DNA from: Vesta saturnalis
Lineage: Eukaryota; Arthropoda; Insecta; Coleoptera; Lampyridae
Assembly (NCBI GenBank): GCA_036346205.1
Contig: JARFJB010001662.1
Span: 961,501 to 1,025,500, forward strand
Reading direction: 5' to 3'
DNA: 64,000 nucleotides
Shown here: one piece after another, positions 24,536 through 36,138 of the stretch
How positions within the stretch are numbered: the stretch's first letter is position 1
Layout of the letters: each line of letters begins with the position of its first letter
The notes under the pieces: model-generated
What the model saw: only the letters and a program-made list of their open reading frames with translations
Told to the model about the DNA's origin: nothing
Database searches by the model: none
Program-made: the position numbers and the translations under genes

Positions 24536-26173
24536 CAGGTATGGAAACACATCATTGCGGGCCTGCCTTATAATAAGCTAGAAAAAACCCAACAAGCATT
24601 ATATGAGTGTGAGAGAGACATAACTTTACCGATGTTGCCACTTGTACATATTTGCATGTAGGCACAAAATATGAACTACCTAAGTCTTCTGCAATGTAGC
24701 TTCAACTTTTCTAACGAAACCAAAGCAATTAAGATGATGTTGAAAATTTGCGTGTTCTTTGAAACTATTAAGTAAATACTTTACACTTCAACATTAAATG
24801 ATAATACCTCAAACATCGAAGTTTATTGTAATTGCGAATTTATAACATGGTTCGATTACTACTCGTAAGAAGAACCAAGAACAAACTTACAAGAGCTACA
24901 AACAAGAACATTAATATTTACTTTAAAAGTATAACTTTTAAGGTTTAACTTTAGCATTATAATTCTTATTGAAAATCCAACTATTTTTAAAAATGTACAG
25001 AATACACTTTTTCAACACTCTACTTTATAATCTGTGATAAAATTCAGTTTTGGTGTTTTCTAATATTTCTTAGGCGATGCTGTTTAGAGTCTGTAATTTT
25101 GACACGAAGTTCGTCCAAACTGTTAACACGTTCATGCCTGTGACCATAAATTTGTTGTGCTACGTATCCCCAAACAAAAAAGTCGTCCAACGCGATATCA
25201 GGTGAGCGAGGAGGATATTTAATAGTACCTTTTCCACTAATAATACGGTTAGGGAACGTTGTTTCCAAAAAACTGTTGAACTTTTATTGCAGTATGAGCA
25301 GGACAGCCATCTTCTTGATACCAAATATCATCAAAATTTATACTGAAGCGTTGAACAGCTGGAACTATCTGGTCTCTCAACAGTTCTAAATATTTGTACC
25401 CATTCAAGTTTCCGTTGATAAAAAATGGACCAATTATGGAATTGCCTAAAGTTGCTGCCCACAGGAATACTAATGTGTTTCCCGATAGTAACCAACAGCG
25501 ATAGACGGATTGTGATGGTCATGTAAATTAAAAGAAAACTCGTCCGGTAAATAAAATATTTTCAACAAATCTTTCGTTTTCATTAGCCCGATTCATCATA
25601 TCTTCACAAAATTCCATACGCTTTTGATGATGTTCTGGAAAAATTTCTTGTGTAGCTTTTAACTTATGGCAACGGTATTTATCCCTTTTCAAGATATTGC
25701 GAACTGTTCTTGGTTCAGTATTCATTTCTTCAGAAATTTTTGTAGTATTGCACGGGATATTAGTTTTTGCTAAACTACACACTGCAATTTCTTGGAGTTC
25801 GCATTCTTCATTTAAGTTACGACCAGGATGCTCACTGCTCACCATCATTACCATCAATGCTACTGCATTTTCTACAGTTACTTAAACATCCACATCTCTC
25901 AAATGTATAAACAGTACGCCTAATCATACTTTCTGATGGAATTGACCTGTTTTCGAAGGAAAAAGCAAACCTACCCATTATTTCTTGTGCAGTGCATCCT
26001 GAATAATACCACTTAATAATCTGTATTTTTTCTTCGGTGGAATACATGAGGATTGTGTCGGACTTGCAAAAACACTGATTTTCAATTCTCGTTGACAGTA
26101 GCAATTAAATGTCAGATCATTGATTACTACTTACTTAAAAATTCAGACCCGCGATAATATTTTTCCATACCTG
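24536..26173 (-). mobile_element. IS630-type element with 30-bp terminal repeats and TA duplication
   Basis: Left end CAGGTATGGAAA... and right end, reverse-complemented, CAGGTATGGAAA... match at about 25 of 30 positions (through GCGGG.CTG). Both are flanked by TA (24534-24535 and 26174-26175). The length is 1638 bp. It contains a degenerate transposase on the minus strand that nearly fills it, so the copy is complete in extent but mutated. Confidence 0.92.
25044..26047 (-). pseudogene. IS630-type transposase inside 24536-26173
   Basis: The start ATG at 26047 opens MYSTEEKIQIIKWYYSGC, a DUF4817-like N-terminus, continuing to SMIRRTVYTFERCGCL. After a frame change, 25857-25528 carries an HTH region (EEMNTEPRTVRNILKRD) and QKRMEFCEDMMNRAN, then FVENILFTGRVFF, where the first catalytic Asp (FTDE) has become Gly. 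Around 25300 the QEDGCPAH-like second-Asp text is visible in another frame, and 25268-25044 has YPPRSPDIALDDFFVWGYV with the third Asp. It is inactive through frameshifts and loss of the first Asp. Confidence 0.88.
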
Positions 26174-26668
26174 TATGTCGATAGTCTGCTGTAATGCAAA
26201 GAAATGAGTAGGTATATTGTTTAAACTATAGACCGTCCAAACCTCCAAATGCAGTATAGGGCTTATGGGAAGGCAGTGTATGCTTGCCAAACCTATTATA
26301 CTGATGAATTACTGCACCGTTTTATAATACTGGGCCCGATAGCTACGGTGTAAGAGACACAGTTTCTAACCTGAAATAAAAGACGAATATAAGCTTTAAA
26401 TATACCGAATAGAAGTTCGATTCCTAAGAAGCTGGTCGCATTAGAAGCTAATGTGGTAATGAGGGAACTGTAAAAATTACTTTATTAGATTTCAACTTCA
26501 AATGAAATGTGGTCTTGACGTAAGAACTGACTTGGAGACAAAAATCACATTATGGCCACATTCAAATTAACCATTAATCAACTAATAAATCAACTTGCTA
26601 TAACTATAACGAATACCTTAATTACGGCAATAATTTTTATATACAGCTTGTTAAAACCGTTTTAAATA
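26174..26668. other. Noncoding DNA between transposon and TA array
   Basis: Nothing recognised. Confidence 0.5.
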
Positions 26669-26676
26669 TATCAAAT

Positions 26677-26836
<160 letters not shown>

Positions 26837-27073
26837 TTAAATAATTTATCAGCGCCAAATAAGTATTAGTGGATTACCTAATTTTATTAGAATTTTATTA
26901 TATATACATCATTTATAAAATAAATGATATATTTGGATATTCTGGTGATATACATTTGTCTAGGAAATATACATGAAGGTGAACATTGGTTTGTGCACCT
27001 TTCCTTTTCACACGTTTCTTCGGACTAACTATTGCTTCAGTTTAATGTTCTTTTTTAATAGCAAAGATACTTC

Positions 27074-27081
27074 GTTCTGAA
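27074..27081. repeat. hAT target-site duplication, left copy (gttctgaa)
   Basis: Identical to 31438-31445 and immediately adjacent to the hAT left end. It marks the pre-insertion sequence. Confidence 0.95.
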
Positions 27082-30000
27082 CAAGGGCGTAGCCAGGATT
27101 TATAACAGGGGGGGGCAAACCATGGTCCATGGTCGTTCAAAATGTAAAATTTTAGGATAAAAAGAAAAGGCAAATGAAAACAAAACTTTGAGATTTTAAT
27201 TATACTTAAATTAAACTAATAACATTTTTCTTGGGTTTGAACTAAACTTATCCAAAACTTTCTTCACTATGCAGTCCTGATTTTCCTTCAAAAATTTTCG
27301 ATGCACACTCATCAAACACAACCCAGTGAGTCTGTCATCTCCCATTGTACTCCTGAGCCAGGTTTTTACCCTTCGCAAGGTACTGAACGATCTTTCCACA
27401 GTAGCAGTAGTGGATGGGAAAGTACTTAATATTAGCAGTGCGTGCCTTGTTGCAGGGAAAAAAACATTAGCTTCCTCAAAAAGTGCAGCCACTTCAATGT
27501 CCTTTAATTTGTCTTCTGCTAAATTCTTTTTCTTCCACATATTGTACCACAAATCTAATTCTGATGAGACATCACCCAACTTATAAAATTCCATGAAAGA
27601 TTCTGCATTATTTTTGAAATCTTTTGAAGCCATTTTGAGCATGCTTGAAGGATGAAGATAAGTTAAAAAAGCAGGTGTATTTTCGTTGGAGAATCTAGCA
27701 TCCAAAGACGAAGTTAAAGAATCAAGATAGGGGATGATTATTGACCGCTTCCAGTATTCAACTACAGACTCAGATGGTGGATTACTTCTGTGTACTTGCT
27801 TTTGAGTGACTCGTGGTACTGACAACTCAACCCCTACTTTCTCTGCGATATCAAGTGATTTTTTAAATAATTCATAAGAAACATTTTCGACATCTTGTCG
27901 ATCTTCTTTGATTACATCTAGAATATCATCAATATGTTTCTTCACCACAACCAAATCCATACTTTTACCTTGTAAAACGTTTACAACGGGTTCCAAAATT
28001 GCAGAGTATCTTGCAATTATGTTTAAGCCTAAGATGAATATTGGTTTAGTAACTGCACAGTGCAATTGGTAGGCAGATTTTCTTGTTGCATAGTTTCCTT
28101 CGACAGATAGATGTTCTAGTGCTTTAACAATGTCAGTGAAGCTTTCTGAAAATTTTTTCATCACCAGAGCCTTGAAAGATTTGGAACCGATTTCCTACGG
28201 GCTGGCGATTCACGAAAGAAGGTTATTGTGTCTTTAACCGTTGCAATTGTTTCTTATTTCTGGTAGCTTGCTAGTATCATTGACCACAAGATTTAGTCTG
28301 TGTCTGGAGCAATGGAAAAATAAAGATTTAGCGTACTTTTTTTTAAGAATGGCCTGTACACCACCTTCTTTGCCGGCCATCGTGGAACACCCGTCAAATC
28401 CGAATCCCACACAATTATCGGCGGAAAAATTATTATCTTCTAAAAAAGTTTGAATTGCGCTAGCGATTGTAGAAGCATTTTAACTCAATGTAGCCTACAA
28501 ATTCCTCCCTGATTATTTTTTGGCTTTCATGATAGAACCTTAATCCAATAGAAAGCTGCTATTTTCCAGCGATATCTGCTGTTTCATCAGCCATTACAGC
28601 ATAAGCTTTTGCCCGTTTACAGTCTTCGATTATTTTTTCTTTGATAACTTCACCGCATAATTGTATGATCTCATTTTGAATTGTTGGTGAGGTATAGACT
28701 GTGTTTTTTTGACATTTATCCAAGTGGCTCTTTAGCTTCTCATCACCTGAGCCAATCCTCAAATTTAAAAGGTCAAAGAAAACACCCTCATTTCCTTGTT
28801 TTCCTCTAAGCGACAAATCATGAATTCCACAAAATATTATGCATGAAATAATTGCTGACAATATTTGTTTATTTTCTTCAATCGTCTTATGGTGCCCTAT
28901 TTGCAACTGGACATCAACAGGAGCATTTTCAAGAAATGCTTGTGCAGCAGCTGTTGAAGATTTGTGGTAATGGCTGCCAACGTGCTTTCTACAATCTTCA
29001 TGTATATCCTTAAACTTTATGTAAGGCCTTACCATAAATGACCCCAAAACTCCTTTAACTGTAGCAATTCTTGGCGGAAACAAAACACAATACAAACATA
29101 GAGCACCTTTCAAACGACTTGAGTACACCAGCCATGGAGTATATTGATCTAACCAGCGATGGTTAAATTTTCTTTTCAAGTGAATGGCATCAGAAGCAAA
29201 ATCGTAATTGGATGATGGAACCCAAGGGTTTGTCAACAATTCTTTCTTTTTTCAGAAGGCAAGTTATTGGCACAACTAAAATAACGACCAATGTCATTTT
29301 CATGGTAGCCATCGCGTTCTTCAGTTTGTTTAGAGGTCCCAGTTCCAGAGACATCTTCATGTAGATTTGAAGAACTACTTGAGCCTCCTTCAAAAATAGA
29401 TTCCGATTTTGATGTTCCGACCATTGTATTTTCATCTTCATCACAATCATTGCTTCCACTTCCACTACTGTCATCATGAACTTTTTCCGTTTTAGAGATT
29501 TTTGACCTAAAATAATAACCTAATATCATTCTTGTTCTTAGTCCATAGTATAAAAATTAGTATAAAACAAAACTACCATGTAATGATAGCTTATAATGTG
29601 GATATACTATATCCGATGTTAATATTTTTTCTCTAGATTAAAAACACAAAATGAAATGAATAGCACGTATAAAGTGCTGTTTGATCTTTAATATGTGAAA
29701 ATTTCAAGTTTTTATATTTAGTCCCATTTGAGATATCAGCTGTCAAAATCGGTGCATTATTGTAATTTTTGTTATAATTAGAAGGCAAAAAAGTCGGCAT
29801 CATAATAATGAAAAATATATAAAATTATATTAATAATGCACAGAATCTTTTGCCAAAGCTAATAAAAACTGTTTCACAAAGATACAAGCAAAGAGTAAAG
29901 AGCAATTGGCAATTTTGTAAAGGGCTGCAATTGAATTTTTTTCCAAACGTTGCGATACAAATAATTTTGAACAGAAATTAACATCAGATATAACATATCT

Positions 30001-31437
30001 ACATTATAAGCTATCATTTCATGGTAGTTTTGTTTTATTTGGTGCTGGTCGAGCAACCAATTTTCAAATTTTTGGACCATTTCTAATGGAATGACTCTAA
30101 AGTTTTAATTAAAAATTTAATTTTCTACTGAAATTATTTAACTTACCTTTTCGTAACCAATTTCTTATATCCATATTGTCTTTTCTGTGATTTCTGTCTC
30201 TTTATTCTGTGGTAAAACTATTGTTACGGATTTTCCCTCTTGTTTCTCAGGCAATAATTTAACACTGATAACTATTCACACCAACTTTATTTAAAACCAA
30301 TAAAGTTAACAAAACAACACAAATATTCACTTTCTCAACACTTTTTAACTATTCCGCTTTTAAATCTCGCGCCTCGTTTTCTATTCGCCGTATGCAACTT
30401 CGTATCCTGCACTATGTACTGTTCTGTACTGTCTGTCTTCGCGCCGGATAGACAATTTTATGTACCCTTTTTGAGCCTAGAAATTGCCAGAACATTCGCA
30501 TCGCCGGCTCCCGTATATTCCTCACTTGTATCTCGATTTTTCTCGAAGAAAACCAGTGGCGTTTCGTTACACTATTAAATAGGACACTGTGTCGCTAGAC
30601 AAGAGCACTTACACACCAACTCAATAGTTGTTGCAAAAAATATTGTCCTATGTTAGGATTTGGAGCAAGTTGTGTTTTAACCACTTGATAGTTTTGCACG
30701 AACTGCACTCGGGCGTGACATTTTTCCGTACACTGACGATCCCGAGTCTCGTTCAGGCAACTTTTGTTTTAACTTGTTGGTGCAGGTCTTACGTACCTTA
30801 TAAGAGTATTTATTTCGGATTCTGATGTAGGATTTTGTATTGAATGTTTCAAAATATTTCACACTAAAACTACTTATTGAGTAAATTTATTTTAATTAAT
30901 TAATAGGATTAAAAAATGTAGTTAAATGAAAACAAAAAAAAGTGACAATTTTTTTACCATTTTTCTCAAAAATGTCCGACTGTTAAGTGGTTGAATCGAA
31001 CAATAAAAATTGACGTATTCTGAGAGTAAATCGAACACTCGTTTTTATCCAATTTTGGTGTGGGACAATTCTGGTGTGCACCAATGCATTAAATGCATAG
31101 ATCGAAAACGCTATTAATATATATTTAGCACTATGTCAGTTTTTCAAACAGTTTTGTTTTTTGCTGATGAAATCTATTTTAGTGACAAAGGACACGCGAA
31201 TAATTTTATTTATTAGAGCTTATTAATTAATTTTAAAATGTTCATAAAAGTAACCAAACGACCACAACAACAAACAAAATATATAAAACAGATAACAAAA
31301 AAAATATACAGAACAGAAAAATATGTATATTTTAGATTTAATTTTTTGTTTATTAAAATTTAAAAATTATTTAATTTATTTTTGCTCTTCCAGGGGGGGC
31401 AGTTGCCCCTCCCTGCCCTTCGCTGGCTACGCCCATG
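27082..31437 (-). mobile_element. hAT element with terminal repeats and 8-bp target duplication
   Basis: Left end CAAGGGCGTAGCCAG (27082-27096) and right end, reverse-complemented, CATGGGCGTAGCCAG differ at one of 15 bases. Both are flanked by the same octamer, gttctgaa (27074-27081 and 31438-31445), the 8-bp duplication expected of hAT elements. The total is 4356 bp. The transposase lies on the minus strand (about 29529-27211). The 2 kb from 29530 to 31437 is noncoding 5' region in the visible state. The perfect duplication suggests a fairly recent insertion, yet the gene is already broken. Confidence 0.96.
27211..29529 (-). pseudogene. hAT transposase, TTF-zinc-finger/ZMYM-like type, frameshifted
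   Basis: The N-terminal frame (29529-29233) is acidic and Ser-rich and ends DIGRYFSCANNLPSEKRK. One lost base near 29240 shifts the frame to LLTNPWVPSSNYDF, continuing (29239-28559) with the TTF-type zinc-finger region (GALCLYCVLFPPR, HVGSHYHKSS) and MADETADIAGK, the first acidic motif. Around 28480-28190, in broken frames, GFGFDGCSTMAGKEGG and FFHCSRHRLNLVVND are visible. The last frame (28164-27211) ends in the hAT dimerisation region, LLILSTFPSTTATVERSFST then LRSTMGDDRLTGLCLM. At least two frame breaks and one stop make it inactive. A full-length protein would be about 750 residues. Confidence 0.92.
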
Positions 31438-31445
31438 GTTCTGAA
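31438..31445. repeat. hAT target-site duplication, right copy (gttctgaa)
   Basis: Immediately adjacent to the hAT right end; identical to 27074-27081. Confidence 0.95.
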
Positions 31446-33248
31446 CAACATAAAGCATTACTCGCTTCTTTAACAGCTGCACTAACGTTAAATTTGGTCG
31501 AGAACTAATTTAGTACTTTAAGAACGAGACGTTTCTCCTTACGGGTGAATTATTTTTCCAGTATGTCGTTTTGAAGGGCCAGCTTGAACTTCCACTTCCA
31601 TATCGAAGAATCAAAGAAGTTTTTACAAAATTAAGTTCGATAACAGAATATACTCATCAATACTTTAAAAGGCGCTTGTATTAAGTTTAAGCGTTCTGAA
31701 AGGAACGATTTTTAATAATTGGAGTTGGAAAAATAGCGTAGTGCAAACGAACAATAATATGAAAGTTTAAAGAGGTTATGTATTCCTAAATGACATTTTA
31801 CGTTTGACAACATTACCATGAAAGAAAAGGGTAGCGTTATTTGTAGATGACCAAATTAGTAAAAGAGGCATTTAGTCCATAAGAGCCCGTACGGCACTTG
31901 GAGGTTTCGACAGACTATAGATGCCATAGATCATAGAAGTAGCCGTATCCACAAGTTGGTTGAATTTACACTCGGTTTCTATTATTGGATTCGGCTTAAT
32001 CTGCAAAAACACCTTTCTGACAAAACTCTCAAAATTTCAAACCGAAAGTTCTACAAAATCTACTGGTTACTATATACTATTTATACAAATGCGCGCAGTG
32101 ATGTAACATCTGGTGTATAGTCTATGCATCTAGTTGTGCATGATTGAATTAAAAATTTTGTTTGACATACGCATTTGTCACACTATCAGATGAAATAAAA
32201 TTTGTTGCTTAGAGCTATGGCAATGAAGATACATCGACAGAACAAAGGTTGGAACGGCTAAGGAAACGTGATTAATCACACAATGCAGATACTTTATTGG
32301 AAGAGCAACATAAATACATTCGTCCATGGGATAAAATATTGTTAAATCATCCGCAACTAACTGTGTGTCACAAGATATGGTTGTAATGTCATGATATATA
32401 AATAAGAAAGAGTAATGGACGGAAGTTAGCGCCTTGAGATTCGAAGTTATTGTAACTAACATGTTATAGACGTTGCGCGTACGGGCTCGAAATAACGCCT
32501 CGGAACATAACAGCCTCCTTATTCCCTTAATACTAAAAAACTATTATTAACAACAAAAAATTGTTATTACTTATTATAATTAATTTTTAATTTCAAAAAC
32601 GACAAAAGTACATATTACGCAATTAATTAATGGCTGGAAATTTTATTTTTTTCAAACAACTATTGTTGAGATTAGTTTCGTTTCAAAAGCATCAGAAATA
32701 CTCATAATATATATGTCAAAATTTTTAATCAAACAAGGTAACTATACTTTCAATTATTGATCAGTTTTTGATTGAGTGGGTGTATTTTTGATATTAAAAA
32801 TGTTGAATGTATAATTGATAATTTATAAACAGAATGGAATAAAATCAAATAAAACGTAATTAAAAATACATTTTGGTGTAAAAATATAACAGTATACTTT
32901 CGTAAAACATTAACGTCTGAGTTCAATTATAGAATGTAGTTGGAAGTATTTAATGTATTTAACGGATTATTTACGGCAAATAAATAAAACATTTGGTATT
33001 TAACTTTAAAGAGTTTTCAAATAGTGAAAAATTCTCATAAACAAATATATAATATGACATTTCTAAACACAGAAACTCTGCAAGCAAAACCTTAGAGTTC
33101 CCTCTAAAGTATATTTACTTTAAACATAATTAGTTATTATTTGAGTTTAAGGGTTTAAGATCATTTTGGTTTAAATTCAACTATCCGCAAAAATACTAAT
33201 ACGCATTTCTAATTGTCTTTATATCTATAGCAGAGATATTGTACTTAC
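31446..33248. other. Intronic/intergenic AT-rich DNA downstream of cyclase exon C
   Basis: The sequence right of the hAT continues the locus that the hAT split. A plus-strand stretch near 31570-31680 translates as an anonymous LPLPYRRIKEVFTKLSSIT-like segment that I could not assign. No cyclase exon was found here. Confidence 0.4.
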
Positions 33249-33376
33249 TTGATTGCTTTTACCATTGATAGTCCCATATGCACGCAAAGAGCTGCATGAT
33301 CAGGCCTCTCTCTTGGTGCTCCACTAATACAGTAATAACAATCTCCCAATATTTTTATCCTAAGCTGCTGGTATTT
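33249..33376 (-). CDS. Adenylyl cyclase exon C (C1 domain, second metal site)
   Basis: Minus-strand exon after acceptor aaatttcag and before donor gtaagt; 42 codons plus two bases, so the next exon must start with the third base of a codon. The protein contains LRIKILGDCYYCISG, with the second metal-ligand Asp in LGDCYYC, then RPDHAALCVHMGLSMVKAI. This is the diagnostic core of the C1 half of the cyclase active site. The following segment expected in the family (an MRVGIHTG-type motif) was not found downstream in this window, so the next exon probably lies left of base 1 or was missed. The exon adjoins an unremarkable AT-rich intron; the hAT element lies about 1.8 kb further along in the direction of transcription. 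No defect is visible. Confidence 0.96.
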
Positions 33377-33451
33377 CTGAAATTTAAAAAAATTAGTTAT
33401 AAATGTATAAGTTAACGGTCGTATTCTAAATGAGACTAGAAACAATCATAC

Positions 33452-33563
33452 CTCAGCAAGCTTATCGAATCTTGCAAACAGTTCGTTTAATATTTTAACA
33501 AGTTCTTGAGCAGAATAAGTTGAAGATATTGCTGTAAATCCTACGATGTCAGCGTAGAGTATG
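33452..33563 (-). CDS. Adenylyl cyclase exon B (C1 domain, first metal site)
   Basis: Minus-strand exon bounded by acceptor ttttttacag and donor gtatga; 112 bases, entering with the last base of a split codon and leaving in phase 0. It encodes SILYADIVGFTAISSTYSA followed by QELVKILNELFARFDKLAE. The Asp in ADIVGFT is the first metal-ligand Asp of class III nucleotidyl cyclase C1 domains. The QELVKxLNELFARFDKLA segment resembles, from memory, vertebrate AC3 and AC8 and their insect relatives more than AC2 or AC9; this is an impression, not an alignment. It joins in frame to exon A across a 26.2-kb intron and to exon C across a 75-bp intron. The reading frame is clean, as expected of a functional host gene. 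Confidence 0.96.
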
Positions 33564-33799
33564 CTGTAAAAAAATAAATGTCAGTACAAATTAAGTTTAA
33601 ATATACCAGTAAAAATATTGCAACGTTCCATTTTTTTTCCACAAAAATAAGGGTATTTTACGCTTGACAATGCGTATAATTAAAACATTTGCATTTAGAG
33701 TAGATATTTTTGTCAATTACTTATAATTTCTACATTTCCTTATTGTCGTCTAATAATATACATTCCAAGAACTACTTTAGTAAAAGTTTATAAACCTAA

Positions 33800-34432
<633 letters not shown>

Positions 34433-34526
34433 CTGTAGATGTAAATATGCTAATATAAAGTTTGATTCATTAATGTTGGGTATGACTCACCGATGTAAAA
34501 CTTTATAATAACATTACATATTTTTA

Positions 34527-34530
<4 letters not shown>

Positions 34531-34569
<39 letters not shown>
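34531..34569. repeat. (TC)n microsatellite
   Basis: About 19 TC units. Confidence 0.95.
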
Positions 34570-34570
<1 letters not shown>

Positions 34571-34669
34571 ACTACATGTATTAGAGAAGGATGGCCATAG
34601 AACATAAATCTACTGTACAATTAATATTTGATTGTAATCTCATTATATTTAGAATTTACATCAGTTCTA

Positions 34670-34788
34670 CATACATAAACACAAAATTTACATCGATTGG
34701 GACTTGAACCTTGAAGACGCGGTTCTCTAGCAAAGTACAGGTCGTAGGTTCAAATCCTACTCGAGGTAAACTTTTTGTTTATGTATTT
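34670..34788 (+). repeat. Palindromic tRNA-like repeat, copy 1
   Basis: The centre-right part has a pol III B-box-like ggttcaaatcc (34747-34757) within a perfect T-arm (GTAGG/CCTAC) and ends tcgaggtaaa, as a tRNA 3' half would. The left arm (34670-34711) is an inverted copy of the right arm (34746-34788), so the whole folds into a ~42-bp hairpin with a 34-base loop. The right part, including ~25 bp beyond the tRNA-like end, is shared with 51261-51350. It is probably a tRNA-derived SINE fragment that was inversely duplicated. Confidence 0.65.
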
Positions 34789-34971
34789 AATAAGATTAAT
34801 AATAATCTTTAATTCATATTAGCATTTTTTGAAATTATTGTTTATGCGCTTTTGCTTTACTTTTTATGAAAAAACAGTTTTTTTCAAACGTATCTACAAC
34901 TTGTTCAGTGAATTATCGGTAATTTGGTAACATATTTACATAATTTATACAAAATTTACAAAAAATTTTAG

Positions 34972-35990
34972 ATATGCTACGTAATAGACACCTAAAATCT
35001 CAAGCGCAGCTCGTAGTTATGAACGTTCTTAATTATTTTGAATGGGAACGTGACAATCAAGGGGGACTAATTCCATTTGAATCTGTTATGCAGGTATGTA
35101 GTACATTATTATTTAAAATATGATAATTGGAAGGACTACTTTTAGTGCACATCTGAAGCATGTGGGGTTAGTATAAATAAAGTTAGTGCTATAACAAAAG
35201 GGTTACATAAGTCCAAAAAGAAAATAAACCGCCACAGTCACCAGTTAAGCGGAGAAAACGTACGAAATCTAAGTCCACCGAAGTTGATGACTATGTGAAG
35301 GATGCTGTAAAGATAAAAATAGATTTAAAATGTACATACAAATACGCAAGACATGTCTAGTACTATACCTGTTTTTGTACATGTTATACTGGCATCATTA
35401 CAAAAATTAAGCTATAGACAAATTTTCGATTTCAATAGATCAAGTTAAAGACGTCCCATACACTCCATTGGCTTTTCATCTAAAGTAGATGATGGTATGA
35501 GAGGTTTACTGGAACAATCACATATTCAATCACATTATGCAAACCTGTATTCTTAGATGAAACTTGGATTTTCAGTCGAGGATGGCACAAAAGAAGCTGA
35601 CACGATAAATCTAAGGAAAGCGTGAAGAAGAAACCAATGGGTGAAGGAAAAAGGTTTGTTGTAATTTAGTTATTATATTATAATTCCTATTAAAATAACT
35701 GTATAAATAGATGAAATAGGAGACAAGTGTGGACACGGAGTATTACGGTAACCACCATATCACTGTCAATTTAATCCAATTGAACTGGTGTGGGCAAACT
35801 GCAAAGAACACTACAACAAAAGTATAGGAAGACATAATTCCAAATTTAACGATGGCCATGTAAAAGAAATATGGATGAATCATTGCAATGAATTGATGGA
35901 ACATATTGGCATAAATTCATTAAATATGCCATAGTGTCTATGTTAGAGTGGTGGGAAATTGAAAAATATTTTGAGGTTGAGTAACCATTA
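34972..35990 (+). pseudogene. IS630-type transposase (LPPYHCxxNPIE family) with a possible intron
   Basis: The start reads MLRNRHLKSQAQLVVMNVLN to FESVMQ, then gtatgt at 35094. After a short interval ending ttttag the frame resumes at 35139 with TSEACGVSINKVSAITKG, an HTH-like motif. This looks like a spliceosomal intron of about 45 bp inside the transposase. Later blocks: LDETW near 35557 (first Asp), VKKKPMGEGKRFV near 35625, and PPYHCQFNPIELVWANCKEH near 35755 (final acidic residue). The middle, with the second Asp, is deleted. It belongs to the same family as 22787-24000. The intron reading is inferential. Confidence 0.8.
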
Positions 35991-36138
35991 ATTATATCTG
36001 GTAACGATTCTACTACTGACAGTGAGTATTTTTTTAATTTAAATGTTTTAACTCCAATCTAATATAAATATTCTAATTTTTACATAACATATTGATAACT
36101 CTACAATTTAAGTGTTAGAATTCAAATTTTTTCAATTA

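Noticed and set aside
31570..31690. Plus-strand LPLPYRRIKEVFTKLSSIT-like segment as part of a transposase
   Set aside because: Too short and isolated to assign to any family; left as unassigned.
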